Source: Zobellella iuensis
GTDB taxonomy: Bacteria > Pseudomonadota > Gammaproteobacteria > Enterobacterales > Aeromonadaceae
Reading direction: 5' to 3'
Assembly (NCBI RefSeq): GCF_016746085.1
Contig: NZ_JAERTZ010000026.1
Span: 62,001-126,000 of the forward strand
DNA: 64,000 nucleotides
Shown piece after piece: positions 1 to 8,607 of the stretch. The notes under the pieces are model-generated. The model was not told the DNA's origin, did not search any database, and worked only from the letters and a program-made list of their open reading frames with translations. The position numbers and the translations under genes were made by a program. Numbering within the stretch: the stretch's first letter is position 1; each line of letters starts with the position of its first letter.

Positions 1-1753
1 CCATGATCAGGGAGCCCCAGTGTTTACCCTTGATATACAAGGGAATGGAAAGATCATTGATGACTTCACCGGTGTTGCGGATATAGCTCTGCAACAGGAA
101 AGGCTTTTCATGGTTGCAGCGCCGACGCTCCTGGCGGCTGTGGTTATAGAGCCGGCGGTGGCGGCAGTGGATATTGTCCCTGTCCTTGTCACCGGTCAGT
201 GGCTGGGAGTTTTTACCGTGATGCACCGGGATATACCCTTTGGTGTCCACCCCCACCACATAAATAAACTCCGGATGTTCCTGGATAAAGCGGTCATAAA
301 GCGCCTGCAGCTCGCCTTCCATCGCCGTGACATAGCCCGTCATAAACTGGGCCGGCTCCTGCCCCGGATTGACCGGCCGGTAGTTCTGGTCAAAAAGGTT
401 GACGCCCTTGTCCTGGAGCCGCTCCAGCACGGTACTCACTTCGTCCGCCCACCTGGTCCCGAGTTGGGTCATGCGTTCGAAGCCCCCCTGCCCCACGATA
501 AACTGCGACAGCAGCTCCAGGGTGGCTTCGGTGGAATGTTCCAGGGACGAGGAAAAATCCTGCGACTGGGTCATATTGTCTTTCATGGCAGAAGACAGTT
601 CGGCGATGGACTCCACATGCTGGTGCGATTCCTTATTGGTATAAGAAAGTTCATCCAGGGCGGCGGAAATGGTGGTGAGCTGCTGGCTCATCTGTTCAAA
701 GTCCTGCACCATGCCGCCGAACTGATCCCGGTTTCGGCTCATGAACGCATCCGTTTCCTGAACGTGCAGCCTGATGGTGTCGGCCCCTTCACGCGTGCTC
801 TGTACCAGGCTGGTCATTTCACCGATGTTGCGGTGTATCTCCTGGGTGGCATCGCCCACCTTGCGGGCCAGGTTGCGCACTTCGTCCGCCACCACGGCAA
901 AACCTCTCCCGGCCTCGCCGGCACGGGCCGCCTCTATGCTGGCATTCAAGGCCAGCAGGTTGGTTTGCTCTGAGAAATCCTGTACCAATCCCAGGATATT
1001 CTGAATGTTCCTGGAATTCTGGCTCAGTGTGTTGACGGTTTGGCTGAATTGCTGGGTCAGACTCTCCACCGCCTTGATCTTGTCCACGGCCAGGTGCAGC
1101 TCCTCGCTCGACTGGCGGACATCCGTCAGGTTGCGGGTGGTTTGCTGGCTGATATTGACCGTGTTGGCGGCGATTTCCTCTACGGCCAGGGTCGCCTGCC
1201 GGCTGGACTCGAAAATCTGCTGGGCAATACTTTCCTGCCCGGCAGAGGAATGGCCGGCATGAGCAATCATTTGCTGCAGGCGGGTGGCATTGATGGCCAC
1301 GCTGATCGAATTCGACCGGGCTTCGCTGATCATGGCTTTCAGCTTGTCGGAAAAATCGTTATAGCTTCTGGCCATCAGGGAAATTTCATCGAAGGTATAG
1401 TCGGGCAGGGTTGCCGATATATCGCCGTTTTTATCCTTTACCGCCTGCAATGCCCGGGTAATATCCCTGATGGGCCTGACAAAGATTTCACGCATGAAAA
1501 ACACGATAAAAACCCCGACCGCAAGGGTCAGCACCGTGCCCGCCACCATCAGCCACCAGAACTGCTGCAGGATTTGCTCCGCTCCGGCAGTATTCCCCTC
1601 CAGTCCGCGGACTTCATTGGTCAATTGATTTACATAGAACAGGGAAATGACTATCAGCAACAGCGGGGGCAGTAACAGCGCAATCACATTCCCCACGATT
1701 TTACGGGTAAGGGTATACCAAAACGTCTTTTCTATGGTTCGGTAGAGGCTCAT
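1..1753 (-). CDS. Methyl-accepting chemotaxis protein, C-terminus cut by window edge
   Basis: Membrane chemoreceptor that signals to CheA/CheW. The frame is open from the ATG at 1753 to base 2 (584 codons) with no stop, so the protein continues outside the window. Two membrane segments lie near residues 18-41 and 65-87 with only a short loop between them, so there is no large periplasmic sensor. A HAMP-like stretch and a long coiled-coil signalling domain follow, with the hairpin tip ([19 protein letters not shown]) near residues 270-290. After the signalling domain comes a cytoplasmic module of about 150 residues with [12 protein letters not shown] and GKHWGSL, which resembles Cache/PAS-type sensor folds placed C-terminally. 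It contains a Cys/His-rich stretch (HCRHRR, RRRCNH). The family call is certain; the ligand is unknown. Confidence 0.95.
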   Translation of the reverse strand, partial: MSLYRTIEKTFWYTLTRKIVGNVIALLLPPLLLIVISLFYVNQLTNEVRGLEGNTAGAEQILQQFWWLMVAGTVLTLAVGVFIVFFMREIFVRPIRDITRALQAVKDKNGDISATLPDYTFDEISLMARSYNDFSDKLKAMISEARSNSISVAINATRLQQMIAHAGHSSAGQESIAQQIFESSRQATLAVEEIAANTVNISQQTTRNLTDVRQSSEELHLAVDKIKAVESLTQQFSQTVNTLSQNSRNIQNILGLVQDFSEQTNLLALNASIEAARAGEAGRGFAVVADEVRNLARKVGDATQEIHRNIGEMTSLVQSTREGADTIRLHVQETDAFMSRNRDQFGGMVQDFEQMSQQLTTISAALDELSYTNKESHQHVESIAELSSAMKDNMTQSQDFSSSLEHSTEATLELLSQFIVGQGGFERMTQLGTRWADEVSTVLERLQDKGVNLFDQNYRPVNPGQEPAQFMTGYVTAMEGELQALYDRFIQEHPEFIYVVGVDTKGYIPVHHGKNSQPLTGDKDRDNIHCRHRRLYNHSRQERRRCNHEKPFLLQSYIRNTGEVINDLSIPLYIKGKHWGSLIM

Positions 1754-1798
1754 CCTGATACTCTCATCATTGTTATTATTCCGTTAAACAGCTTAATG

Positions 1799-1836
1799 CC
1801 CATGCCGCACCATACGAATCGGAGCGTCGGCATGGG
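1799..1836. repeat. Inverted repeat upstream of the chemoreceptor
   Basis: CCCATGCCG (1799-1807) and CGGCATGGG (1828-1836) form a perfect 9-bp inverted repeat with a 20-base spacer, 46 bases upstream of the chemoreceptor start. It could be an operator or a transcript hairpin. The remaining 1754-1978 gap shows no gene. Confidence 0.5.
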
Positions 1837-1978
1837 ATCAAGCCACCCCCATGAGCGGCCATTGGGAATGGGTGGGTGAAAGACAGCAGGAAGTGTCATT
1901 TCAGCCGCAACATTCTAGGCAATATTTATGATCACGCCACCACTTCATGCGGAAACTTTGAGCCCCATCGCGTCCTCG

Positions 1979-2590
1979 CTAGCGGCTGAGCGGCAGCCAG
2001 CCCCCAATCAGCATAAAGAGGCCACCGCAGACTCTGTTGAACCCCTTTCCGCTGCGCTGCAGCCAGCCGGAAACCCGACCGGCAAAACCGGCGATAGACA
2101 GTTCGGTCAGGCATTCCACCAGGGCAAAAGTGGCCGCCATGATGACGAACTGCCACCAGAGGCTGGCCGCGGGGTCGATAAACTGGGGCAGGAAGGCGGC
2201 GAAAAACAGCATGACCTTGGGATTGGCCAGGGCCGAGAAAAAGCCCTGGCGGGCCATGGCCCAGCCATTCACCTCGCCCCCTGGCTGCCCCATGCCGCCA
2301 CCCGGTGCCGGCGAACGCCACACCTGCACCCCCAGCCACACCAGATAGAGGCCGCCGACAAGCTTCATCACCAGCAGCAGCTCCCCGGCCAGGCTCAGCA
2401 CCGAGGCGATGCCGAACATCGACAGCCCGATCACCCCCACGAACCCCAGGGCGCCGCCCCCTATGGTGGCCAGGGTTTTGCCCGACCCGTAGAGGGCGCC
2501 GTGGGTCAGCGCCAGCAGGCCGTTGGGGCCGGGGGTGAGGGAAAGGCCGATGCTGGCGGCCAGGTAGATAAGCCAGGTATCCAATGCCAT
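1979..2590 (-). CDS. LysE/RhtB-family amino-acid exporter
   Basis: Inner-membrane exporter of the LysE/RhtB family, 203 residues, the usual length. The N-terminus has the family hallmark SLTPGPNGLLALTHGA at about residues 16-31, and roughly six hydrophobic helices follow (GGGALGFVGVIGLSMFG; LVGGLYLVWLGVQVW; VMLFFAAFLPQF). Family members export homoserine, threonine, lysine, arginine or related metabolites; the substrate cannot be read here. It is divergent from a GlxA/AraC-type regulator with a 108-base shared upstream region, an arrangement common for regulator-exporter pairs, so that regulator may control it. Confidence 0.93.
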   Translation of the reverse strand: MALDTWLIYLAASIGLSLTPGPNGLLALTHGALYGSGKTLATIGGGALGFVGVIGLSMFGIASVLSLAGELLLVMKLVGGLYLVWLGVQVWRSPAPGGGMGQPGGEVNGWAMARQGFFSALANPKVMLFFAAFLPQFIDPAASLWWQFVIMAATFALVECLTELSIAGFAGRVSGWLQRSGKGFNRVCGGLFMLIGGWLPLSR

Positions 2591-2698
2591 GGTAGGACTC
2601 CGTTATGGGTTGCTAGGCACGATTATGCGGCTTTCCCCCCTTTCATTCTTCGTAAAAATAAGACATAAAAAGGGAATATTTGGACATATGGAGCCTCC

Positions 2699-3712
2699 AT
2701 GCCGAGCCCCGACGTCGGTTTCTTGCTGCTGCCCCTGCCCGGCTTCGCCCTGCTGCCCTTCGGCGGCTTTCTCGACAAGCTGCGTTTTTCCGCCGACGAC
2801 GAGGATCACAGCCGCCAGCGCTATTGCCGCTGGCGGATACTGGGACTGGAGCCGGAGGAAAGGGTGACCGCCAGCTGCGGGGTGGACATCACGACCCAGG
2901 TCACGGCCCGGGAGCTGAACTGGGCCCACTACCGCTACCTGGTGATCTTCGGCGGCCGCGAAGCGGGCCAGAGCCGGCGCCTGGCCCCGCGCTACCGGGC
3001 GCTGCTGCGCCTGGCCCGGGCCCACGGCCTTTACCTTGCCAGCATCGACAACGCCTGTTTCCTGCTGGCCGAAGCGGGCCTGCTGGCGGGGCACCGGGTG
3101 GCGGTGCACTGGCGCCACGCCCGGGAATTCGCCACCGCCTTTCCGCACATTTCCATGACCACGGAGCAGCTGTACCTGCTGGACGGCAAACGCATCAGCT
3201 GCGCCGGCGGCAGCGCCGCCATCGAACTGGCCACCGAGCTGCTCGCCCGCCACTGCGGCCGGGAACGGGCCCTGAAGGGGTTGGCGGACATGCTGGTGGA
3301 CGAAACCCGCAGCCCGGGCCATCCGCTCAAATCCCGGGCAGCGGATCCCGGCACCGGTCGTCACCTGAGCCGCGCCCTGGCCCTGATGCGCCAGTACCTG
3401 GGCGCGGCCATGAGGGTGGAGGAGCTGGCCGAGCGGGTGGGTGTGGGCCGGCGCCAGCTGGACCGGCTGTTCATGGCCCGCTTCGGCCACCCGGCCCGGG
3501 CCCACTGGCAGGAGCTGCGCCTGCAGCACCTGGCCTGGCGGCTGCTGCACAGCCACCACGACCTGGCCCTGCTCGCCGAGGAAGTCGGCCTCCGGGATAG
3601 GGGCTATCTGGGCAAGGTGTTCAAGCGCCGCTTCGGCCTGACGCCGGTGCAGTATCGTCGGCAAAAAATACCGTCAGCCAGAGGGTATCCTGCTCCGGAT
3701 GGGTCCAGTTGA
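2699..3712 (+). CDS. GlxA-family AraC-type transcriptional regulator
   Basis: 337 residues. The N-terminal half (about 5-185) is a DJ-1/PfpI-like, glutamine-amidotransferase-like domain with a cysteine in SIDNACFLLAEAGL (Cys120). The C-terminal AraC HTH pair (about 225-325) contains RVEELAERVGVGRRQLDRLF and ends in GLTPVQYRRQK, the typical close of the family. The ATG at 2699 has GGAG eight bases upstream. Such regulators sense small amino-acid-like ligands and activate adjacent catabolic or transport genes; the divergent LysE exporter is the obvious candidate target. About 12 residues follow the normal AraC end, and the 3' end overlaps the convergent cupin gene by 92 bases. Confidence 0.92.
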   Translation: MPSPDVGFLLLPLPGFALLPFGGFLDKLRFSADDEDHSRQRYCRWRILGLEPEERVTASCGVDITTQVTARELNWAHYRYLVIFGGREAGQSRRLAPRYRALLRLARAHGLYLASIDNACFLLAEAGLLAGHRVAVHWRHAREFATAFPHISMTTEQLYLLDGKRISCAGGSAAIELATELLARHCGRERALKGLADMLVDETRSPGHPLKSRAADPGTGRHLSRALALMRQYLGAAMRVEELAERVGVGRRQLDRLFMARFGHPARAHWQELRLQHLAWRLLHSHHDLALLAEEVGLRDRGYLGKVFKRRFGLTPVQYRRQKIPSARGYPAPDGSS

Positions 3713-3980
3713 CCCTGTGCCGGCGGTGGGCGGCGATGGTCAGGTAGTCGCCGGGGCCCAGCTGCCGCCGCTCGTGGGGTTCCTCCAGCTCCAGCTCCGC
3801 CGCCCCCGCCACCAGCAGCACGAATTCGTGCTCGGGCTGATCGTACCAGAAGCCCGCGGGGGAGCTGTGGCCACGGGAGACGATGCGCTCGATGCGCACC
3901 CGGCCGTTGCCGGCCAGGGTCTGGATCAGCTCTTCGGGCAGCAGGGCGGGAATGGCGTCCTTCAGGTTGCTCTGGCTCAT
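3621..3980 (-). CDS. Small cupin-domain protein
   Basis: 119-residue single-domain cupin. Motif 1 is spread over GHSSPAGFWYDQPEHEFVLL and motif 2 over LGPGDYLTIAAHRRHRVNWT, giving a few His/Glu residues that could hold a metal. The family generally ends just after a WLTVFF-like strand; here the frame runs about ten residues further (DDTAPASGRSGA). That extension lies inside the 3' end of the convergent AraC-type gene. The function is unknown. It could be a small-molecule-binding or isomerase-like cupin. Confidence 0.85.
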   Translation of the reverse strand: MSQSNLKDAIPALLPEELIQTLAGNGRVRIERIVSRGHSSPAGFWYDQPEHEFVLLVAGAAELELEEPHERRQLGPGDYLTIAAHRRHRVNWTHPEQDTLWLTVFFADDTAPASGRSGA

Positions 3981-4079
3981 GGCCTATCCTTTCAAAGATC
4001 ACAAAAATGGAACGAATATTCGACAACCAGGCCCGGCCATGGTTAACTGCCCCTGATTGTGAACCGGGGAACCACCGCC

Positions 4080-4283
4080 ATGAAAGAAAAGGATCTGCTG
4101 TTTTTCCAACCGTTGTGGCGGCGTATCGCCGTCACCCTGTTCTGCGCCCTCTGGGCCGGCTGGGAATGGCTCAGCGGCCAGCACCTGTGGGGCATCATCA
4201 TCACCGGCGTTACCCTCTACTGCTACTGGACCCTGTTCCATACCTTCGAGCCCGCCAAACCGGACGCGGAAAAGCGGGACTAG
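4080..4283 (+). CDS. Small two-helix membrane protein, DUF3329-like
   Basis: 67 residues with two hydrophobic helices (VTLFCALWAGWEWL and GIIITGVTLYCYWTLF) and a charged tail. The pattern of a PLWRR entry followed by a W-rich helix pair resembles short proteins annotated DUF3329 in proteobacteria; this is recalled likeness, not a search. I chose the ATG at 4080 with CGGGGA upstream; an in-frame GTG at 4059 would add seven residues. Its TAG stop (4281-4283) is part of the left terminal repeat of the MITE-like element that follows. Confidence 0.7.
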   Translation: MKEKDLLFFQPLWRRIAVTLFCALWAGWEWLSGQHLWGIIITGVTLYCYWTLFHTFEPAKPDAEKRD

Positions 4284-4697
4284 AGCACCATATAGTTTAA
4301 AACTTAGGCAACGCTTTTCCCCCTTTGTCGGAGGCTCCGATGGCTTCTGACGAGGTGTAGTCTGTCGGCCAAAGGGCACAGCTCCTCCGGCACGCCGTGG
4401 ACCCATCCATGGGGGCTCCGCCGCGCCCTCCCTGGCGCGGAGGGCCGGCGGAGCAGTCCCCCTTGTCCTCCCTATCGCACCGCAGCTGCCTGCTGGCACT
4501 CCCCTCAGACGGCGCCGGAGCTTGAAAGAGGCAACAGGGATGGCCTCCGCCGACCGTCACCTGCCAGGGATGGCAGGTGCGAGCCTACAGGGACGTACTT
4601 GCGGCGTGTCGGCGGAGGTGGCCCTGTTGACTCTCTCCACGTTGCAACAGACAACAAATAGCTGATTGGTCGATTTTTAAACTGAGCGGTGCTCTAG
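4280..4697. mobile_element. MITE-like element, copy 1 (418 bp, non-coding)
   Basis: The left end reads CTAGAGCACC, four variable bases, then AGTTTAAAA; the right end is its inverse (TTTTTAAACT...GGTGCTCTAG). The terminal repeats are 23 bp with 19 identities. No coding gene lies inside. The interior has GC-rich palindromes, including the nested stem at 4544-4618. The left CTAG carries the TAG stop of the upstream + strand gene and the right CTAG carries the stop of the - strand LysR gene. A second copy lies at 8042-8607 in the same arrangement. The size, terminal repeats and lack of genes indicate a non-autonomous element. The CTAG ends would fit a 4-bp YTAR duplication as made by IS5-type transposases, but the family assignment is inference. 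Confidence 0.8.
4544..4618. repeat. Nested palindrome, simplest copy
   Basis: The outer stem is CCTCCGCCGAC (4544-4554) with GTCGGCGGAGG (4608-4618). The inner hairpin is CACCTGCCA, loop GGGA, TGGCAGGTG (4558-4579). Both stems are perfect. It lies inside MITE-like copy 1. The same design occurs at 6919, 8306, 16961 and 20587. Confidence 0.85.
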
Positions 4698-5587
4698 CCA
4701 TTTTCCAGCAGCCAGCAGCGGAAGGTCTCCGCCGCCGTCGACAACGGCTTGTGCCTGTTGTGCACCAGGTAGTCGGCCCGGCCGGTGGCGTAACAGAAAG
4801 GGCCGACCCGGCGGAGCAGGCCTGCCTCCAGCTGTTCCCGCGCCATGAAATCCCAGCCCAGCCCTACCCCCATGCCCTGCAGCACGCCGTTGAACGCCAG
4901 GGTCACCTGGTTGAAGCTCGGAACATTGGCCGGTGGCCGGTAGTCCACCCCGAAATGGCGGAACCAGTCCGCCCAGTCGATGCAGTTCCAGGCCGAGGAG
5001 TCGAGCTGGATCAACGGCAGCTCCCGCAGTCCGGCGACGTCGGCCGGCTCGTCCAGCACCAGCTCCCGGCTGCAGATGGGGTAAACCCGTTCCTCGAACA
5101 AGGGCTCCGCCCGCAGCGAGGGCCAGTTGCCGTCGCCGTAGAGAATGCCCAGATCGCACTCGTCCAGGCTGTATTCATTGATGTCGTTGGTGGAGTTGAC
5201 GTGCACCGCCAGCCCGGGACACGCCTTGTTGAATTCCACCAGCCGCGGAAACAGCCAGTAGTGGGCCACCGCATGGGTGCACACCAGGGTCAGGCTGCTG
5301 GTGTTGTGTGCGGCCCGCAGCCGCTCGACGCTGCGCTGCAGCTGCTGCAACAGCGGCGTGAGTTCACCGAACAGCGCCATCCCGGCCCGGGTCAGGGTGA
5401 TGCCCCTGGGCTGGCGTTCGAACAGGGCCAGCCCCAGGCTGCTTTCCAGTACCTTGATCTGCTTGCTCACCGCACTCTGGGTCAGGCACAGCTCGGCGGC
5501 GGCCCGGGTAAAGCTGCCGTGGCGGGCCACCGCCTCGAAAAACAGCAGGCTGTCGAGGGGCGGCAGGGTTTTAAAGGGACGGTACAT
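4694..5587 (-). CDS. LysR-family transcriptional regulator (GcvA-like)
   Basis: 297 residues. The N-terminal winged HTH (about 10-68) reads FFEAVARHGSFTRAAAEL then LTQSAVSKQIKVLES, and a LysR substrate domain follows. The PPLDSLLFFEAVARHGSF opening is typical of the GcvA-like branch, which has diverse targets, so no function is assigned. I chose the ATG at 5587 because GGAGG sits five bases upstream; in-frame ATGs at 5599 and 5653 lack this. The stop TAG (4694-4696) is supplied by the right end of the MITE-like element. No partner gene is divergently placed except trhO, 256 bases away. Confidence 0.92.
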   Translation of the reverse strand: MYRPFKTLPPLDSLLFFEAVARHGSFTRAAAELCLTQSAVSKQIKVLESSLGLALFERQPRGITLTRAGMALFGELTPLLQQLQRSVERLRAAHNTSSLTLVCTHAVAHYWLFPRLVEFNKACPGLAVHVNSTNDINEYSLDECDLGILYGDGNWPSLRAEPLFEERVYPICSRELVLDEPADVAGLRELPLIQLDSSAWNCIDWADWFRHFGVDYRPPANVPSFNQVTLAFNGVLQGMGVGLGWDFMAREQLEAGLLRRVGPFCYATGRADYLVHNRHKPLSTAAETFRCWLLENG

Positions 5588-5843
5588 CTTGGCCTCCATG
5601 GCACGGGCTCCTGCGCCCACCTTAGCACTGGGGCATTCCGCCAGGGAATGCACCCATGCATATTTCTCCTTAAATTCAATAGGCAGTTACGCTCGCCATG
5701 GCCGACCACAAGGCATAAGGGAGCCAGCGGCCGACGGCATACGGGTGCAGAGCACCGGATAAATTTGCTATGATCCCCGCCCTGTTGCGCCCCGGGCGCG
5801 AAATCACCGTTCAAGCAGCGCACGGCCGGCGCTGGAGGAAAGC

Positions 5844-6827
5844 ATGTCTCAGTTTGTTGTGTGTGCCCTGTATAAATTCGTTACCCTGGAACGCCACGAG
5901 GCGTTGCGCGAGCCGCTGCTTGCCCTGCTGGAAGCCGAACAGATCCGCGGCACCCTGCTGCTGGCGGCCGAGGGCATCAACGGCACCGTGGCCGGCTCCC
6001 GCGCCGCCATCGACCGGCTCAAGGGCTGGTTCGACACCGATCCGCGCTTTGCCGGCATCGACTACAAGGAATCCCTGAGCGAAGAACAGCCCTTCTACCG
6101 CACCAAGGTCAAGCTGAAGAAGGAAATCGTGACCCTGGGTGTCGAGGGCATAGATCCCAAGCGGGTGGTGGGCACCTATGTGGAGCCCAAGGACTGGAAC
6201 GCGCTGATTTCCGACCCGGAGGTGCTGTTGATCGACACCCGCAACGACTACGAGGTGGAGATCGGCACCTTCAGGGGCGCCGTCAATCCCCATACCGAGA
6301 GCTTTCGCGAGTTTCCCGACTACGTGAAAAACAACCTGGACCCGGCCCGGCACAAGAAGGTGGCCATGTTCTGCACCGGCGGCATCCGCTGCGAGAAGAG
6401 CACCGCCTACCTCAAGGAGCAGGGCTTCGACGAGGTCTATCACCTGCACGGCGGCATCCTCAAGTACCTGGAGGAAGTGCCGGAGCAAGACTCCCTGTGG
6501 CAGGGCGAGTGCTTCGTGTTCGACAACAGGGTGACGGTGGATCACCAGTTGCAGCCGGGCCATTACCAGCTGTGCTCCGCCTGCCGGGCACCGCTGGCCC
6601 CCGAAGACCTGCAAAGCCCCCACTATGAGCACGGCGTCAGTTGCCCCCATTGCCACGACCGGCAGACCCCGGAGCAGCGCCGCCGTTACGCCGAGCGCGA
6701 GCACCAGCTGCAACTGGCAAACGCACGGGGCGAGGCCCATATCGGCAGCGACGCGGTCAAGGCCGCCGAACGGCACCGGGCGGAAAAACTGGCCCGCAAG
6801 CAAGAGCAGCAGACCCGCAAGGGCTGA
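5844..6827 (+). CDS. trhO: tRNA uridine(34) hydroxylase TrhO (YceA), rhodanese domain
   Basis: 327 residues. Oxygen-dependent hydroxylase that makes 5-hydroxyuridine at wobble U34 of tRNAs, the first step toward cmo5U/mcmo5U. The N-terminal acylphosphatase-like part contains [10 protein letters not shown]. The central rhodanese domain (about 120-220) holds the catalytic loop [11 protein letters not shown] with Cys177 and Cys183. The C-terminal Cys-rich part ([12 protein letters not shown]) may bind metal. GGAGGAAAG just upstream fixes the start. The downstream pathway enzymes CmoA and CmoB are also in this window at 61.6-63.4 kb. Confidence 0.97.
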   Translation: MSQFVVCALYKFVTLERHEALREPLLALLEAEQIRGTLLLAAEGINGTVAGSRAAIDRLKGWFDTDPRFAGIDYKESLSEEQPFYRTKVKLKKEIVTLGVEGIDPKRVVGTYVEPKDWNALISDPEVLLIDTRNDYEVEIGTFRGAVNPHTESFREFPDYVKNNLDPARHKKVAMFCTGGIRCEKSTAYLKEQGFDEVYHLHGGILKYLEEVPEQDSLWQGECFVFDNRVTVDHQLQPGHYQLCSACRAPLAPEDLQSPHYEHGVSCPHCHDRQTPEQRRRYAEREHQLQLANARGEAHIGSDAVKAAERHRAEKLARKQEQQTRKG

Positions 6828-7160
6828 GTGCTGCGGTACTTTTCCTCAGGCGATAGACAACCGACGAGCTGGGCCAGACAGACAACCCCCGGCCCCAAAC
6901 AGGCGGTCAAAGGGAACGGCTCTGCCGACCGTCATATGCCATGGATGGCATGTGCGAGCCGACATGGGGCGAGCTTGCCTCGCCGTGACGAGCCGTTTTC
7001 GTCTGACCGAACATCCAGTGAATGTTCGCAGCAGACGGAAAGGGCGAGTGTCATCTATTGCGGCGTGTCGGCAGAGCTGGCCCTTTGGCCGACTTGCCTG
7101 GAAGGTCAGGACATTGTCAATAAACAAAAGAATCAGAAATCACTAAATCAGAGCCCATTG
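6828..7160. repeat. Gene-free spacer with a three-arm palindrome (core 6919-7077)
   Basis: 333 bases between trhO and the EamA gene with no plausible CDS. It contains a structured repeat. The outer stem is GCTCTGCCGAC (6919-6929) with GTCGGCAGAGC (7067-7077). The inner hairpin is CATATGCCA/TGGCATGTG (6933-6954). A second hairpin is GGCGAG/CTCGCC (6968-6984). A third arm is CGTCTG (7000-7005) with CAGACG (7032-7037), enclosing GAACAT (7009-7014) and ATGTTC (7022-7027). The stem bases differ from the 4544 and 8306 copies but still pair. Confidence 0.85.
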
Positions 7161-8045
7161 ATGTTGTGGATCCCCTTTACCCTGTTTGCCGCCCTGATGC
7201 AGGCCTGGCGCAATGCCTTCCAGAAACAGCTGAGCCAGGAGACCGGCGCCACCGCCGTGACCCTGGCGCGCTTTGTGCTGGCCGGACCCATCGCCGCCCT
7301 CTACCTGTGGCTGCTCTACCGCTGGCAGCCCCAGCAGCCGCTGCCCGATATCAGCCTCCCTTTCGCCACCTACATAGTGGCGGCGGCCCTTAGCCAGATC
7401 CTGGCCACCGCCCTGATGGTGCGGCTGTTCCAACTGCGCAACTACGCGGTGGGCGTGGGGCTGGCCAAGAGCGAGGCGATACTGGCGGCGGCCCTGGGGG
7501 TGTTCTTCTTCAGCGCCCCGCTCACGCCCCTGGGCTGGCTGGGAGTGCTGATCGGCGGTCTGGCGGTGTGGCTGTTGAGCGGCCTGCGCCGGGCTGTGGG
7601 CGGCCCCGTCCCGCCGGCCACCCTGCTGATGGGCCTGGGCAGCGGCCTGGCCTTCGCCCTCACCTCGCTGTGGGTGCGGGAAGCCAGCCTGGTGCTGGGT
7701 CTGCCCTTTCCCTTCGGCGCCGCCTGGGTACTGCTGCTGGTGATCTCCCTGCAGACCCTGGTGCTGCTGCTCTGGCTGGGGCTCAAGGATCCCGCCGGCC
7801 TCACCGCCCTCTGGCGCCGGCCGGGGCTGACCTTGCTGATCAGCCTCAGCAGTTGCCTGGGCTCCATCGGCTGGTTCAGCGCCATGAGCCTGGAAAGCGT
7901 GGCCCTGGTCAAGACCCTGGGCCAGATAGAGGTGCTGTTCACCCTGATGATCTCGGCCTGGTACTTCCGGGAGAAGCTGGGTCGCCAGGATCACTGGGGC
8001 CTGCTGCTTATCGTGCTGGCGGCCCTGTGCGTGATGTGGGCCTAG
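7161..8045 (+). CDS. EamA/DMT-family transporter
   Basis: 294 residues, about ten hydrophobic helices in two EamA repeats, as usual for drug/metabolite transporters. It starts MLWIPFTLFAALMQAWRNAF. The second half has SSCLGSIGWFSAMSLE and ALVKTLGQIEVLFTLMISAW, the conserved helix pair near the end of each repeat. The substrate is not predictable. I chose the ATG at 7161 because the upstream open frame is the palindromic repeat; the ribosome site is weak. The stop TAG (8043-8045) lies in the CTAG at the left end of the second MITE-like element. Confidence 0.88.
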   Translation: MLWIPFTLFAALMQAWRNAFQKQLSQETGATAVTLARFVLAGPIAALYLWLLYRWQPQQPLPDISLPFATYIVAAALSQILATALMVRLFQLRNYAVGVGLAKSEAILAAALGVFFFSAPLTPLGWLGVLIGGLAVWLLSGLRRAVGGPVPPATLLMGLGSGLAFALTSLWVREASLVLGLPFPFGAAWVLLLVISLQTLVLLLWLGLKDPAGLTALWRRPGLTLLISLSSCLGSIGWFSAMSLESVALVKTLGQIEVLFTLMISAWYFREKLGRQDHWGLLLIVLAALCVMWA

Positions 8046-8607
8046 AGCACCATATAGTTTAAAACTTAGGCAACGCTTTACCCCTTTGTCGGAGGCGTCG
8101 ATGGCTTCTGACGAGGTGCAGGCTGTCGGCCAAAGGGCACTCCTCCTCCGGCACGCCGTGAACCCGTCCCTGGGGGCTCCGCCGCGCCCTCCCTGGCGCG
8201 GAGGGCCGGCGGAGCAGTCCCCCTTGTCCTCCCTATCGCCCCCGCTGCCGCCTGTTGGCACCACCTTCAGACGGCGCCGGAACTTGGAAGAGGCAACAGG
8301 GATGGCCTCCGCCGACCGTCACCTGCCAGGGGGCGCGAAGCGCCTAGCACCGCCGCCAGCATCGCGAAGCGATGATACGGCGGTTTCCGCGACATCCGGC
8401 AGGTGCGAGCCTACAGGGGGCGAGCTTGCTCGCCGCGACGAGCTGTTTCGGCCTGACCGAACATCCAGTGAATGTTCGCAGCAGGCCGAAACAGCGAGTG
8501 TCATATTTTGCGGCGTGTCGGCGGAGGTGGCCCTGTTGACTCTTATCTACGTTGCAACAGACAACAAATAGCTGATTGGCCGATTTTTAAACTGATCGGT
8601 GCTCTAG
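8042..8607. mobile_element. MITE-like element, copy 2 (566 bp, non-coding)
   Basis: It has the same terminal repeats as copy 1: CTAGAGCACC...AGTTTAAAA on the left and TTTTTAAACT...GGTGCTCTAG on the right. The first 80 or so bases and the last 80 or so are nearly identical to copy 1. It is 148 bp longer because two blocks are inserted inside the palindrome: about 8329-8397 opens the inner hairpin tip, and about 8418-8508 adds the GGCGAG hairpin and the long GAACAT arm also seen at 6966-7058. The left CTAG supplies the stop of the EamA gene and the right CTAG supplies the stop of the MpaB-like gene. No transposase gene is present. Confidence 0.8.
8306..8527. repeat. Nested palindrome, expanded copy inside MITE-like copy 2
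   Basis: The outer stem is CCTCCGCCGAC (8306-8316) with GTCGGCGGAGG (8517-8527). An inner GGCGAGC/GCTCGCC hairpin lies at 8419-8434. A 14-bp perfect stem GCTGTTTCGGCCTG (8442-8455) with CAGGCCGAAACAGC (8482-8495) encloses GAACAT/ATGTTC. The same arm at 7000-7037 pairs with different bases. Confidence 0.85.

Noticed and set aside
20-973. 317-codon + strand frame at the left edge
   Set aside because: The - strand is an open chemoreceptor reading frame through the whole interval, running off the window.
4280-4697. Insertion sequence with its own transposase
   Set aside because: No frame inside either copy encodes a transposase; the elements are non-autonomous at best.
6828-7160. N-terminal extension of the EamA transporter through the palindromic repeat
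   Set aside because: The added 111 residues have no family likeness and the segment is clearly a structured repeat.
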